From contig NZ_FNET01000025.1 of assembly GCF_900100275.1 (NCBI RefSeq), positions 1-64,000 on the forward strand: a DNA stretch of 64,000 nucleotides. The letters run 5' to 3'. Of this stretch, positions 6,625 through 14,959 are shown one piece after another (within the stretch, counting starts at the first letter, position 1; every line of letters begins with the position of its first letter). The notes beneath the pieces were generated by a model, which searched no databases, was not told where the DNA came from, and saw only the letters and a program-made list of their open reading frames with translations. The DNA comes from Lentzea albidocapillata subsp. violacea. GTDB taxonomy: Bacteria > Actinomycetota > Actinomycetes > Mycobacteriales > Pseudonocardiaceae. Position numbers and translations under genes: made by a program.

Positions 6625-9255
6625 TTATGCCGCCACCGGAGTGAGTTGGTGCAGCACGTCCCGCTCACCCAGCCGTTCCTGCGCCCACTCGGCCACCGCC
6701 GCGTCCTGCGCGAACAGGACGATCTGCCGGTCCGCGGACAGCTGCAGCAGCAGGTCCAGGACGGCGCGCGTGCGGGCGTCGTCTGCCTGCACGGTGACGT
6801 CGTCCAGCAGCAGTGGGCAGGATTCGGTGGCGAGGTGCTGGGCGAGGGCTACGCGCAGCAGCAGGTAGATCTGTTCCGCGGTGCCGAGGGACAGGCGTGA
6901 GGCCTGGTGCCACGACTCCGAGGCCGCGCACACGCGCACGGTCAGGGTCGACGGGTCCACGGCGGCGTCCACGTAACGGCCGTCGGTCACCGTGGGCAGC
7001 CACGTTCGGAGTGTGTTCTCCAGGGCCGGGGCGATGGTGCTGTGCACCTTTTCGCGGGCCGCGGTGAGGTAGCGGGAAGCGAGGCCGATGGCTTCCACCT
7101 CGGCGGTCACCTCGGTGAGGGCCGAGGCGGCGGCCTGCATGGCTTCTTCCGCGTCCGGGACGCTGGGCAGGGAGCGAGCCAGTTCGGCGACGGTGGCCGC
7201 GAGGGAGTCCGCGGCGTCGGCCAGGGCCGGGTCCACCGGGTCGCAGGCGGCGTAACGGCCGGCTGTTTCCAGCAGGGTGGCGTGGTGGGTCTGGGCCGCT
7301 GAGAGGGTGGTCTCCAGGTCGTCCAGGGTGCCCCCGGCGATCAGGGCCTGGAGTTCGGCCCACGCGTTGCGTTCGTCCTCGGCCTCGCGCAGCAGGCGGT
7401 CCCAGCCGCGTTGCCACTCGGCGATCGCGCGCAGGAGGTCCTCCGGGCGGTCGCCGGTGCCACCGATCGCGGTGACGGCTTCGCGCAGCAGGTCCAGGGC
7501 TCGGGTGTGCGCGGCGGTCGCCTCGGCGACGGTGGTCTCGGCGAGGCGGCGGTCCGCCAGGGTCTGGGACAGCTGGGGGCGCTGGGCCGCCATCGACGCC
7601 TGGCGTGCGCGCACCTTGCAGTCGGTCTCGTAGTCCACCAGCAGGTCCGGCACGGTCATCGCGGCGTCGGCCTTGCCGCGTGCGGCGAGTTCCACGCGGA
7701 TGGCTTTCTCGGTGCGGGCGACCTCGGACACCAGGTCGGCGTGTTCGGCCTCCCAGGCGGGGCGATTGGCCAGGCGCCACAACGTTTCGCGGTCCGCGGG
7801 CAGGCCCAGGGCCGCGCACTCGGCCACCGCCTCGTCGTGCACGCGCGCGGCTTCCACGGCCACCGCGCGCTGGCCCTCGGCCTCGGCCAGGGTGCGGTCC
7901 GCGCTGAACAACACGCTCCGCGCCTGGGTGGCGGTGGCCGCGCGTTCGGCGGCGAAGGTCACGGCGGTCTCGCGTGCACCGGCGTTGCCGCGCGACATCG
8001 CGCCACCGACACCGGCCACCAGGGCGGCGACGAGGACACCGAAGGAGGCGAGTTGCTGGCCGGTCAGGAACAGCAGCAGGCCCACCAGGCTCGTGAGGCA
8101 GCTCAGGGCCAGCAAAGCGTTGCGCAGGAACGGGTTCGGCACTGCGATCTCCTGCACGTGCGCCACCGCGACGTCCGCCTCGACCTGGGTGCGGGCCGCG
8201 ACGGCGGCTGCCTCGTCCTGGTACTGGCGGGCGTTGTGCACGTCGATCGACGCTGTGGTCAGGCGGCCATCGGCGGCCGGGTCCAGGCGCGTGGCGATGC
8301 CGCGCAGCACGGATGGTTCAGCGTTCGTCGGCGGTGACGGCCGGCGTTCGTGGTGCGCGGCGGCGACGGCGGACGCGGTCGCGTAGGCCGAGGCCACGAC
8401 GCGGAGTTCGTCGTCCAGAGCGGTCTCGCCGACGGGAAAGTCGGGCAGGGCCGCGAGTTCGGCCTCGAGTGCCGCCGCGGACGGGCCCGGCAGCACGCGC
8501 GGGGTCGGCGCGGCGCGCCACGCGGCCAGCGCGCGGTTGACCACGTGGGTCAGTTCCTCCTGCGCGGCGAGCCCGGACGGCGGCGAGTCGCCGAAGCGCT
8601 CCTGCAACTCGGCCAGCCGGTCCACCCTGGCGGAGAGCGAGGCGAGCGACTCCGCGTGCTCCTGAACGGCCAGCCGGGCACGAGCGGCGGCGGCCGAACG
8701 GGCCTGCGCGCTCAGTTCCAGGTAGCGCGTGTGCTCACGGCGAGCCGCGGCCAGGTCGGTTTCGGCCTCGCGCAAGCGGTTCCGCGCGGCCCGCAGCGCG
8801 TCCACGGGTGTGGTCAGACGTTGCAACGCCTGTTCCACTGTGCCGTCCGTGCCCGCGGTGGCCGCCGCCCGGCGCAGGTGGTTCTGCAAGCCGTCCGCCG
8901 CGTCCAGCACGGTCAGCAGCTGTGCCTGGTCCACGCACGCGGTCGCGGCGAACGACATGCGGTCCAGTCCGACCCAGCGCGAGGCGTCCGGCGCCAGGTC
9001 GGCGTTGAGATCACGGTCCACCGCGACGATCTCACCCGACTCCAGCGACACCGTGGCCGCCACCCGCCAGGACTCGCCGTGCCACGGACGGTGCCGCGCT
9101 GAGGGATCGCCGCACAAAGCCGCGCGGATCGCGGCGTGCCACGACGACTTCGCGGACTCGTTCACGCCCGACACGACGGTGAGTCCGGGCGCCAATGACA
9201 ACGTGCGGTCGTGCAACGGCCCGAACGCGTGCGCGGTAACGGATTCGATCCTCAT
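6625..9255 (-). CDS. YhaN/SbcC-like membrane ATPase
   Basis: 876 residues of the SMC/Rad50-like ABC ATPase group. The N-terminal P-loop is GVNESAKSSW (30-39), with Ala where most P-loops have the last Gly. Long coiled-coil halves surround two central membrane segments (ALLALSCLTSLVGLLLFL, ASFGVLVAALVAGVGG) as in YhaN. The C-terminus has the ABC signature region LSLGTAEQIYLLL and a Walker B LLLDDVTVQAD. It overlaps the SbcD-like nuclease gene by 4 bases, the classical nuclease/ATPase pair. Role in DNA end processing is inferred. Confidence 0.82.
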   Translation of the reverse strand: MRIESVTAHAFGPLHDRTLSLAPGLTVVSGVNESAKSSWHAAIRAALCGDPSARHRPWHGESWRVAATVSLESGEIVAVDRDLNADLAPDASRWVGLDRMSFAATACVDQAQLLTVLDAADGLQNHLRRAAATAGTDGTVEQALQRLTTPVDALRAARNRLREAETDLAAARREHTRYLELSAQARSAAAARARLAVQEHAESLASLSARVDRLAELQERFGDSPPSGLAAQEELTHVVNRALAAWRAAPTPRVLPGPSAAALEAELAALPDFPVGETALDDELRVVASAYATASAVAAAHHERRPSPPTNAEPSVLRGIATRLDPAADGRLTTASIDVHNARQYQDEAAAVAARTQVEADVAVAHVQEIAVPNPFLRNALLALSCLTSLVGLLLFLTGQQLASFGVLVAALVAGVGGAMSRGNAGARETAVTFAAERAATATQARSVLFSADRTLAEAEGQRAVAVEAARVHDEAVAECAALGLPADRETLWRLANRPAWEAEHADLVSEVARTEKAIRVELAARGKADAAMTVPDLLVDYETDCKVRARQASMAAQRPQLSQTLADRRLAETTVAEATAAHTRALDLLREAVTAIGGTGDRPEDLLRAIAEWQRGWDRLLREAEDERNAWAELQALIAGGTLDDLETTLSAAQTHHATLLETAGRYAACDPVDPALADAADSLAATVAELARSLPSVPDAEEAMQAAASALTEVTAEVEAIGLASRYLTAAREKVHSTIAPALENTLRTWLPTVTDGRYVDAAVDPSTLTVRVCAASESWHQASRLSLGTAEQIYLLLRVALAQHLATESCPLLLDDVTVQADDARTRAVLDLLLQLSADRQIVLFAQDAAVAEWAQERLGERDVLHQLTPVAA

Positions 9256-10088
9256 CGTTCCTCCAACGCGCGCAGGCCGGCCGACAGCACGCGGCCGCGC
9301 AGTGCCACGTCCAAAGCAGGATCAGCGAGCACGTCGCGCACGAACTGACCACGCACGGTCCGTTCCGCCGCAACGGTGTCGAGGTCCAGCAACGGGAACG
9401 TCTTCTCGGAGTCCAGCCAGCCGAGCGACCGCGACGCCGACACGTCGAACACCTCGCGCGACACCGAACCGTCCTCGCGCACCGTGCACAGAACGGCTCC
9501 GCGCTCACCGGTCTCGCCCGGCGTCAGCGGATCCGGGTTGCCGGGGAACGTGTAGTCGGTGGCGTGCTCCGGGGTGTGCACGTGCCCGAGGAACGCGTGG
9601 TCCAGGCCGGTGATCGCGACGTCATCGGGCGCGGAACCGTGGCACAGGGCCAGGTTCACGCCGCCCCGGTTCACCGCGAACCCGTCCAGGACGTCCCGCG
9701 CCGGGCCGGGTCCGACGTTCGCGGCACCCCACAGCGTGATGCCGTCGGAGAGTTCCACGGGTGTCATCGACTCCGACGAGAACACGTGCACGTTCGGCGT
9801 CCAGTCGACCTGCTGGTAGACCGACTGCGGCCCGTACCAGTCGTCGTTGCCCGGGGCCAGGAACACCGGCACCGGGCAGTCGAACGACGACCGCAGGAAC
9901 TCCGCCGTCGAAGGGGAGCAGCGATCGTGCTCGTACAGGTCGCCGGCGCAGAGCATCGCGTCCGCACCGGATTCCTGGGCGAGGTCGACGATGTGGCCCA
10001 GCGTGTCACGTAACGCTCGACGCCGCTCCGGGCCCGCGCTGGGAAAGCGCGTGTCCAGGTGCAGGTCCGCGAACAGCAGCAGTTTCAC
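9252..10088 (-). CDS. SbcD/YhaO-like metallophosphoesterase
   Basis: 278 residues of the calcineurin-like phosphoesterase family. Metal-binding motifs appear in order: FADLHLD at the start, CAGDLYEHD, APGNDDWYG, LALCHGSAP and FLGHVHTPE. SbcD/Mre11 relatives are Mn-dependent nucleases that work with an SbcC/Rad50 ATPase. I chose GTG 10088 because GAGG lies six bases upstream and the protein then begins directly with the first motif. Three co-directional genes surround it in one operon. The protein is shorter than E. coli SbcD (about 400), lacking much of the C-terminal capping domain. Confidence 0.85.
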   Translation of the reverse strand: MKLLLFADLHLDTRFPSAGPERRRALRDTLGHIVDLAQESGADAMLCAGDLYEHDRCSPSTAEFLRSSFDCPVPVFLAPGNDDWYGPQSVYQQVDWTPNVHVFSSESMTPVELSDGITLWGAANVGPGPARDVLDGFAVNRGGVNLALCHGSAPDDVAITGLDHAFLGHVHTPEHATDYTFPGNPDPLTPGETGERGAVLCTVREDGSVSREVFDVSASRSLGWLDSEKTFPLLDLDTVAAERTVRGQFVRDVLADPALDVALRGRVLSAGLRALEER

Positions 10089-10096
10089 CAGTGCCC

Positions 10097-10483
10097 TCAG
10101 GTGAGGTCGATGTTGCCGGAAAGGGTCAGGGCCGGCCCGAGAGAGGCCGCGACCGAGGCGGTGTCGGCGTGCCAGCCGGTCAGTTCCGCGACGGTCGGGG
10201 TCAGCTCGTAGCCGTGGTGCCGGATCGCGCGGCTCAGCGCGTGCCACAGCTGGGAGGCGTCGTGTGCCACGTCGGCGTCCACATGGGACGGAAGACTGAT
10301 CAGCAACGCGTGCACGGGCCGGTCGGTGTTCCCGGCCCCGCAGGCGCGGGCCACCGACCGTTCCACCGCGGTGCGCAGAAGCTCGGCACAGCAACGGATC
10401 CGCACGCCGTCGAGCTGGCCGGGGCGCGCCAGCAGGTTCGCCACGCAGGTCAGCCGGTCCTGGACGTCGGACGGGAGGCTCAT
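10097..10483 (-). CDS. small helical protein of the Rad50/SbcCD-like operon
   Basis: 128 residues beginning MSLPSDVQDRLTCVANLL at ATG 10483. Mostly predicted helical, without membrane segments or known motifs. The start overlaps the stop of the zinc-hook ATPase by 4 bases and the stop is 8 bases before the SbcD-like start, so it is translated within the operon. By position it may be a scaffold or adaptor. I do not recognise the family. Confidence 0.65.
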   Translation of the reverse strand: MSLPSDVQDRLTCVANLLARPGQLDGVRIRCCAELLRTAVERSVARACGAGNTDRPVHALLISLPSHVDADVAHDASQLWHALSRAIRHHGYELTPTVAELTGWHADTASVAASLGPALTLSGNIDLT

Positions 10484-12927
10484 CGCTGCAGCCACCCCGC
10501 GAGCAGCTCGGTGTCGCGGATCAGCACGTCCAGGTCTCCGCTCTCGCCGCCGACCCGGCACGCCAGCAACAGGTCCACCGCCCACGATCCGACGACCTCC
10601 TCCAGGTGCGGCAACAGCTTCGCGGGTTCCGCGAGGTCGTCGAGAACGGCCAGCGCGAGCTTCTGCCTGGTCGTCAGCGCGCATTCGAGCAGGCGCTCGA
10701 CCTCGGCGTGCGGTACGCCGCGGCCGAGCCGTTCGCGGCGGAACCGGGCGTGCGACGCCGCTTCCAGCGCGGCCCGGCAGCACGACGCCACGAGCTCGGC
10801 CCGCAACGCGTCGGGCAGGTCCTCGTCGACCCGCATCGCGCGGGCGTCGCCCAGGCAGCGGCCGACCGGGTCGTCGGACATCCGCACCTGCACGACGGAG
10901 TCCTCGCCGCGGCAGACCTCCCAGACCGTCGCCGGCAGCCGCAGCCGCCGCAACGCCTCCACCAGCCGTTCGTCGTGCGTGAAGACCACGACCTGGCGGG
11001 TCAGCCCGACGTCGGCGAGCACCTGCGCGAGACCGTCCACCTTGGACGGGTCCATCGCCTGCACCGGGTCGTCGATCATCACGAACCGGAACGGGCTCTC
11101 GTCCACCAGAGCGCGCGGCAGGAACAGCGCGAGCCCCAGCGAGTGCAGTTCGCCCTGGCTCATCACCGCGAGCGCCGAGTTCGAGACGCCGTCGACCGAC
11201 ACGTCCAGCTCGACGTTGCGGGTGCCGCCGAGCCGCACCGCGCCGAGGTCGACGTTGCTCTGCTGGCGCAACCGCTGCCAGATTCGCTGCGACTCCTTGG
11301 CGAACGGCGCGATCCGCTCGGACCGCAGTGTGGCCGCGGTCTTCCGGATCCAGTTCTCCGCCTCCGTCACGCCGGCGAGCACCTCGGCGTCCGCAAGCGC
11401 TTGCTGCGCCTGCGAATGCCACTCGAACAACGCGATCGCCATCGGCCGCCACACCAGGTCACGCCGGTCGATCTGCTCGCGCGCCACGGTCTTCAGCTGG
11501 TCCACGGCCCCGACGAGCTCCGCATACCGGCCGAACAACTCCTGGCGCAGCCGCACCGGGTCGTCGATCGAGACGCAGGCCTCCCACGCGTGCCAGGCCT
11601 GCAGCGCGATCGTCGTGTCGAGCACGCCCTGCGCCTCGGCCAGCACCTCGGGCACCGGCAGGCACAACGCCCGCGTGGCCGCGACGGCCACGTCCAGGCG
11701 GTCGGCGGCCTCATGCAGTTCGGCGGCGGCCCTGGCGAGATGCTCTGCGCGTTCCTTGGCCTTGCCGAGCCACATCCCGTCGAGCCTGCCGAGATCGCAC
11801 ACCGGGCACGTATGGCTGCCGCCCGACTCCTGCAGCTGGATCGCGAGCCGCAGGATCTCGCTGCACCGCAACGAGTCCTGCGCGTTGGCCGTGGCCACCA
11901 CGCTGACCGCGCCGAGCGCCAGGTCGAGCGTCTCGCGGACCCGGTCGATCTCGTCGTCGGGAGGCAGCGTCACGTCCATGATCTGGTGCAGCAGGTTCGT
12001 GCCGGTGCCGACGTCCGCGCCGAGCGCGAGATCCGCGATGGCGTCGAGGTCGGGGGAGTCGCTGCCGAGCAGTGCGGCGGCGTGGCGGGCGCGTTCGTCC
12101 TGGGACGCCAGCAGCTCCGTGCGCACGCGTTCCCGTCGGTCGTGAGGGCGGGCGACGATCTCGGCGAGACGTTTGCGGTGCTCGGCGAGCGCTTGTTGCG
12201 CTTCGGTGATCGCTTCCAGGCCCAAGAGGCGGTGCATCGCCTCGTAGAGGTCCTCGGGTTGTGCGTCGAGAACGGTCCCCAGCTCGCTGTAGGGCAGGAA
12301 CGGCCGGTAGGTCTCCAGCGCCTCGCGCCACTTGCTGTCGTCGAACGGCCTGTCGTCCTGCGTCCACTCGCCCTGCGCCAGGTTGTCCTGCGGCGCCCAC
12401 TGCCTTCGGATCGTCGTCCTGTCCGTCCTGGCGGCTTCGACGAGCTCCAGTTCGACGGCGGTGTCCCGCTGGTGCAGGTTGCGCCAGCCCAGCCGCCACA
12501 CGTCGTGCCGTGCTCGGGTCCAGCGCGAGTTGTAGCCGGTCAGCGCCAGTTCGGCGGCCTCGGCGAAGCTCGACTTGCCCGAGCCGTTGCGTCCGGTGAC
12601 GACGGTCAGTCCTGGACCCGGTGCCAGCGGCAGGCGTGCCTGGGGCCCGATGCCCCGGAAGCCGCGCACCCGGATCTCCGACACGAAGATCTCCTGGCCA
12701 GGGCCGTCCGTCCGCTCTCGCGGGGCCTCTTGCCGTGAGGGCACACCGGCGAGCGCGCGCTCCAGAGCCGCCTCCCCCCGGCACGCCGCCAGCACCAGTT
12801 CTGCCGCACGTGGGGTGAGATCGTCTTTGGCCAGTCGCCCGGCCATCAGTTCGAGTAACCCGGCTTCACCCGCCACGGTCACATTTCCTCCAGCTGCCAC
12901 CACTCGATAGGGCGGCAACTTAGGCAC
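10480..12927 (-). CDS. Rad50-like ATPase with zinc hook
   Basis: 815 residues. After about 80 N-terminal residues unique to this protein comes an ABC-ATPase N-lobe with Walker A GRNGSGKSS (112-120), a helical arm with a CPVC zinc hook at 374-377, and a C-lobe with signature MSQGELHSLGLALF (589-602), Walker B FVMIDDP (615-621) and switch His in FTHDE (651). A C-terminal helical extension follows. The Cys hook and arms are hallmarks of Rad50/SMC-type DNA tethering ATPases. It starts a four-gene operon with the SbcD-like nuclease and a second ATPase. Confidence 0.85.
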   Translation of the reverse strand: MPKLPPYRVVAAGGNVTVAGEAGLLELMAGRLAKDDLTPRAAELVLAACRGEAALERALAGVPSRQEAPRERTDGPGQEIFVSEIRVRGFRGIGPQARLPLAPGPGLTVVTGRNGSGKSSFAEAAELALTGYNSRWTRARHDVWRLGWRNLHQRDTAVELELVEAARTDRTTIRRQWAPQDNLAQGEWTQDDRPFDDSKWREALETYRPFLPYSELGTVLDAQPEDLYEAMHRLLGLEAITEAQQALAEHRKRLAEIVARPHDRRERVRTELLASQDERARHAAALLGSDSPDLDAIADLALGADVGTGTNLLHQIMDVTLPPDDEIDRVRETLDLALGAVSVVATANAQDSLRCSEILRLAIQLQESGGSHTCPVCDLGRLDGMWLGKAKERAEHLARAAAELHEAADRLDVAVAATRALCLPVPEVLAEAQGVLDTTIALQAWHAWEACVSIDDPVRLRQELFGRYAELVGAVDQLKTVAREQIDRRDLVWRPMAIALFEWHSQAQQALADAEVLAGVTEAENWIRKTAATLRSERIAPFAKESQRIWQRLRQQSNVDLGAVRLGGTRNVELDVSVDGVSNSALAVMSQGELHSLGLALFLPRALVDESPFRFVMIDDPVQAMDPSKVDGLAQVLADVGLTRQVVVFTHDERLVEALRRLRLPATVWEVCRGEDSVVQVRMSDDPVGRCLGDARAMRVDEDLPDALRAELVASCCRAALEAASHARFRRERLGRGVPHAEVERLLECALTTRQKLALAVLDDLAEPAKLLPHLEEVVGSWAVDLLLACRVGGESGDLDVLIRDTELLAGWLQR

Positions 12928-13001
12928 GAAAGGGGACCTACTGACGAGTACTCACACGATCGAGTGGTGTTACATAGGGTTACTAAAGTAGGTCGCCGTC
13001 G

Positions 13002-13358
13002 TTAGGGACCCCACACCTGGAGGCCCCTGATCACGAAGTAGGCGTCCGGCACGTAGGTGCCGTGCTTCGGATAGGTGGTGAACTCGGCCTCGGTCGAGCA
13101 GTTCTCGCGCTGGTAGACGGTCGCGTCCCTGCTCAGGCGGTTGGCGAAGGACCTGCCGGTCACGTTGAGCGTGATGCACTCGCCGGGGTTCGCCGATTCC
13201 ACGTCGAGGCGCTGGGCGGTTCCCGTGTAGTCCGGGCCCGACCACACGCAGAACTCGCCCTTGTCGCAGGTCTTGTCACTCTGCGCGACAGCGATCCCAC
13301 TGGAGGCGACCGCGCCCGCAGTGATCACCAGGGCGGCGATGATGCTCTTCGTCGACAT
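13002..13358 (-). CDS. secreted I36-type peptidase inhibitor-like protein
   Basis: 118 residues with a signal peptide (KSIIAALVITAGAVASSGIAVA, cut near residue 25). The mature part contains KGEFCVWSGPDYTG, SFANRLSRDATVYQ and ENC, matching the gamma-crystallin-like fold of Streptomyces metalloprotease inhibitor SMPI and the I36 family. Four Cys probably form two disulfides outside the cell. Members inhibit thermolysin-type proteases or act as structural envelope proteins. Single gene; upstream lies the DUF72 gene on the same strand. Confidence 0.72.
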   Translation of the reverse strand: MSTKSIIAALVITAGAVASSGIAVAQSDKTCDKGEFCVWSGPDYTGTAQRLDVESANPGECITLNVTGRSFANRLSRDATVYQRENCSTEAEFTTYPKHGTYVPDAYFVIRGLQVWGP

Positions 13359-13397
13359 GGGCGCACCTCCGTCCGGACGAGTGTGCGTCCGTTCGGC

Positions 13398-14207
13398 TCA
13401 ATCGGCCAGACGATCTTGCAGCGCCTTGGCGTCGCGCGGCGCGTAGGCCTTCGCGTCGTTGTCGAAGTAGACGAACACGTCGCCCTGCTTCGCCCAGGCG
13501 CGGACCTTCTCCGCCCACTGGTCGAGGCCCTCGTCGGTGTAGCCGCTGACGTAGAGCTCGTCGTGGCCGTGCAGCCGCACGTAGACGAAGTCGCTCGTCA
13601 CCTCCTCGATCAACGGGTACTTGCCGGCCGCGTCCGCGACCACCAGCGCGATGTCGTGGCGCCGGAGCAGCTCGACGAACTCCGGCGTGTTATAGCTGTC
13701 GTGGCGCACTTCGAGGGCGTAGCGCATCGGCCGTTCGGCGTCCGTGGTGGTGTGGGCGGGGTCGACGCGATGGTCGTGGCGCTTCGCGACCTCGGCAGCC
13801 TCCGTGGTGGTGCGGGGCAGGCCCTCGAAGAAGCCGGTGAGCAGGTCCGCGTCGAACCGCAGCGTGGGTGGCAGCTGCCAGAGGATCGGGCCGAGTTTCG
13901 GGCCCAGGGCGAGGACTCCGGACGCGAGGTAGTTCGCGAGGAGCTCGTTGCCGTCCTTGAGGCGCTTCATGTGCGTGATGAAACGGCTGCCCTTGACCGA
14001 GAACACGAAGTCGTCCGGTGTGTCGGCCGCCCACTTCTGGTAGCTGGACGGGCGTTGCAGCGAGTAGAAGGAGCCGTTGATCTCGACCGAACCGAGCTGC
14101 TCGCTCAGGTAGGCCAGTTCGCGCTTCTGCGTGACGCCCTTGGGGTAGAACACGCCGCGCCAGGGTGGGTAAACCCACCCCGAAGTGCCGATCCTGACCT
14201 CGCCCAT
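13398..14207 (-). CDS. DUF72 (YecE-like) protein
   Basis: 269 residues starting directly with the family motif RIGTSGWVYPPWRG. Further conserved segments: EINGSFYSLQR, FVFSVKGSRFITHMKRL, ILWQLPPTLRFD, YALEVRHDSY and FVYVRLHGHDELY. The fold is a TIM barrel related to xylose isomerase; the biochemical role remains uncertain. The start codon is only 17 bases from the start of the divergent acetyltransferase gene, and no ribosome binding site is visible, so the mRNA may be leaderless. Confidence 0.85.
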   Translation of the reverse strand: MGEVRIGTSGWVYPPWRGVFYPKGVTQKRELAYLSEQLGSVEINGSFYSLQRPSSYQKWAADTPDDFVFSVKGSRFITHMKRLKDGNELLANYLASGVLALGPKLGPILWQLPPTLRFDADLLTGFFEGLPRTTTEAAEVAKRHDHRVDPAHTTTDAERPMRYALEVRHDSYNTPEFVELLRRHDIALVVADAAGKYPLIEEVTSDFVYVRLHGHDELYVSGYTDEGLDQWAEKVRAWAKQGDVFVYFDNDAKAYAPRDAKALQDRLAD

Positions 14208-14224
14208 GCGGTTATCGTGGCACG

Positions 14225-14959
14225 GTGGACGACTACCTACAGCGCATCGGTGCCTCTCGCACGTCGTCGTTGGCAGAGCTGCACGAGCGGCACCTGCTGA
14301 GCGTCCCGTTCGAGAACCTCTACACGCACATGGACACCCGGATCGTGCTGGAGATCCCGTGGCTCCACGACAAGATCGTGACGCAACGGCGCGGCGGGTT
14401 CTGCTACGAGCTCAACGGACTGTTCGCGGAGTTGTTGCGGCACTTGGGGTACAGCGTCGACCTGCTCGCGGCGCGCACGGTGGGCGAGGACCGGCGGCTC
14501 GGCCCGCCGTTCGACCACCTGGCGCTGCTCGTGGACGGTGCGTGGATCGCCGACGTCGGGTTCGGGGCGTTCACGTTGCACCCGCTCGACTGGAAGTCGC
14601 GCGAGGACCAGCACGATCCGTTCGGCGTGTTCCGGCTCGTGGACTCGGGTGACGACGTGGAGGTGCTGATGGACGGCAAGCCCTCCTACCGGCTCGAACG
14701 CCGGCCGCGCGACCTCGCCGAGTTCGTGCCGACCTGCTGGTGGCACCAGACCGCGCCGGAGTCGCACTTCCGCGCTGGGCCGATGGCGTCGCTCGCGTCG
14801 CCCGCGGGACGGATCACCGTGACGGACAAGAAGGTCGTGGTGACGGAGAACGGCCGCAAGACCTCGACGGATGTCGAAGATCCCGCGGCCGCGTTCCTGG
14901 AACACCTAGGACTTCACTTCCGGCAGAGCAACGCGTCCGGGGTCCTGCGCCAGTTGTAG
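14225..14959 (+). CDS. arylamine N-acetyltransferase
   Basis: 244 residues of the NAT family, which transfers acetyl (or other acyl) groups from CoA to arylamines and hydrazines. The catalytic triad is readable: Cys60 in RRGGFCYELN, His98 in FDHLALLV, Asp110 in WIADVGFG. The length is slightly below the usual 260-280. GTG start at 14225 fits the family N-terminus. The 3' end overlaps the convergent GH5 gene by 46 bases. In actinomycetes such enzymes also act in secondary metabolism, but no pathway genes adjoin. Confidence 0.9.
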   Translation: MDDYLQRIGASRTSSLAELHERHLLSVPFENLYTHMDTRIVLEIPWLHDKIVTQRRGGFCYELNGLFAELLRHLGYSVDLLAARTVGEDRRLGPPFDHLALLVDGAWIADVGFGAFTLHPLDWKSREDQHDPFGVFRLVDSGDDVEVLMDGKPSYRLERRPRDLAEFVPTCWWHQTAPESHFRAGPMASLASPAGRITVTDKKVVVTENGRKTSTDVEDPAAAFLEHLGLHFRQSNASGVLRQL

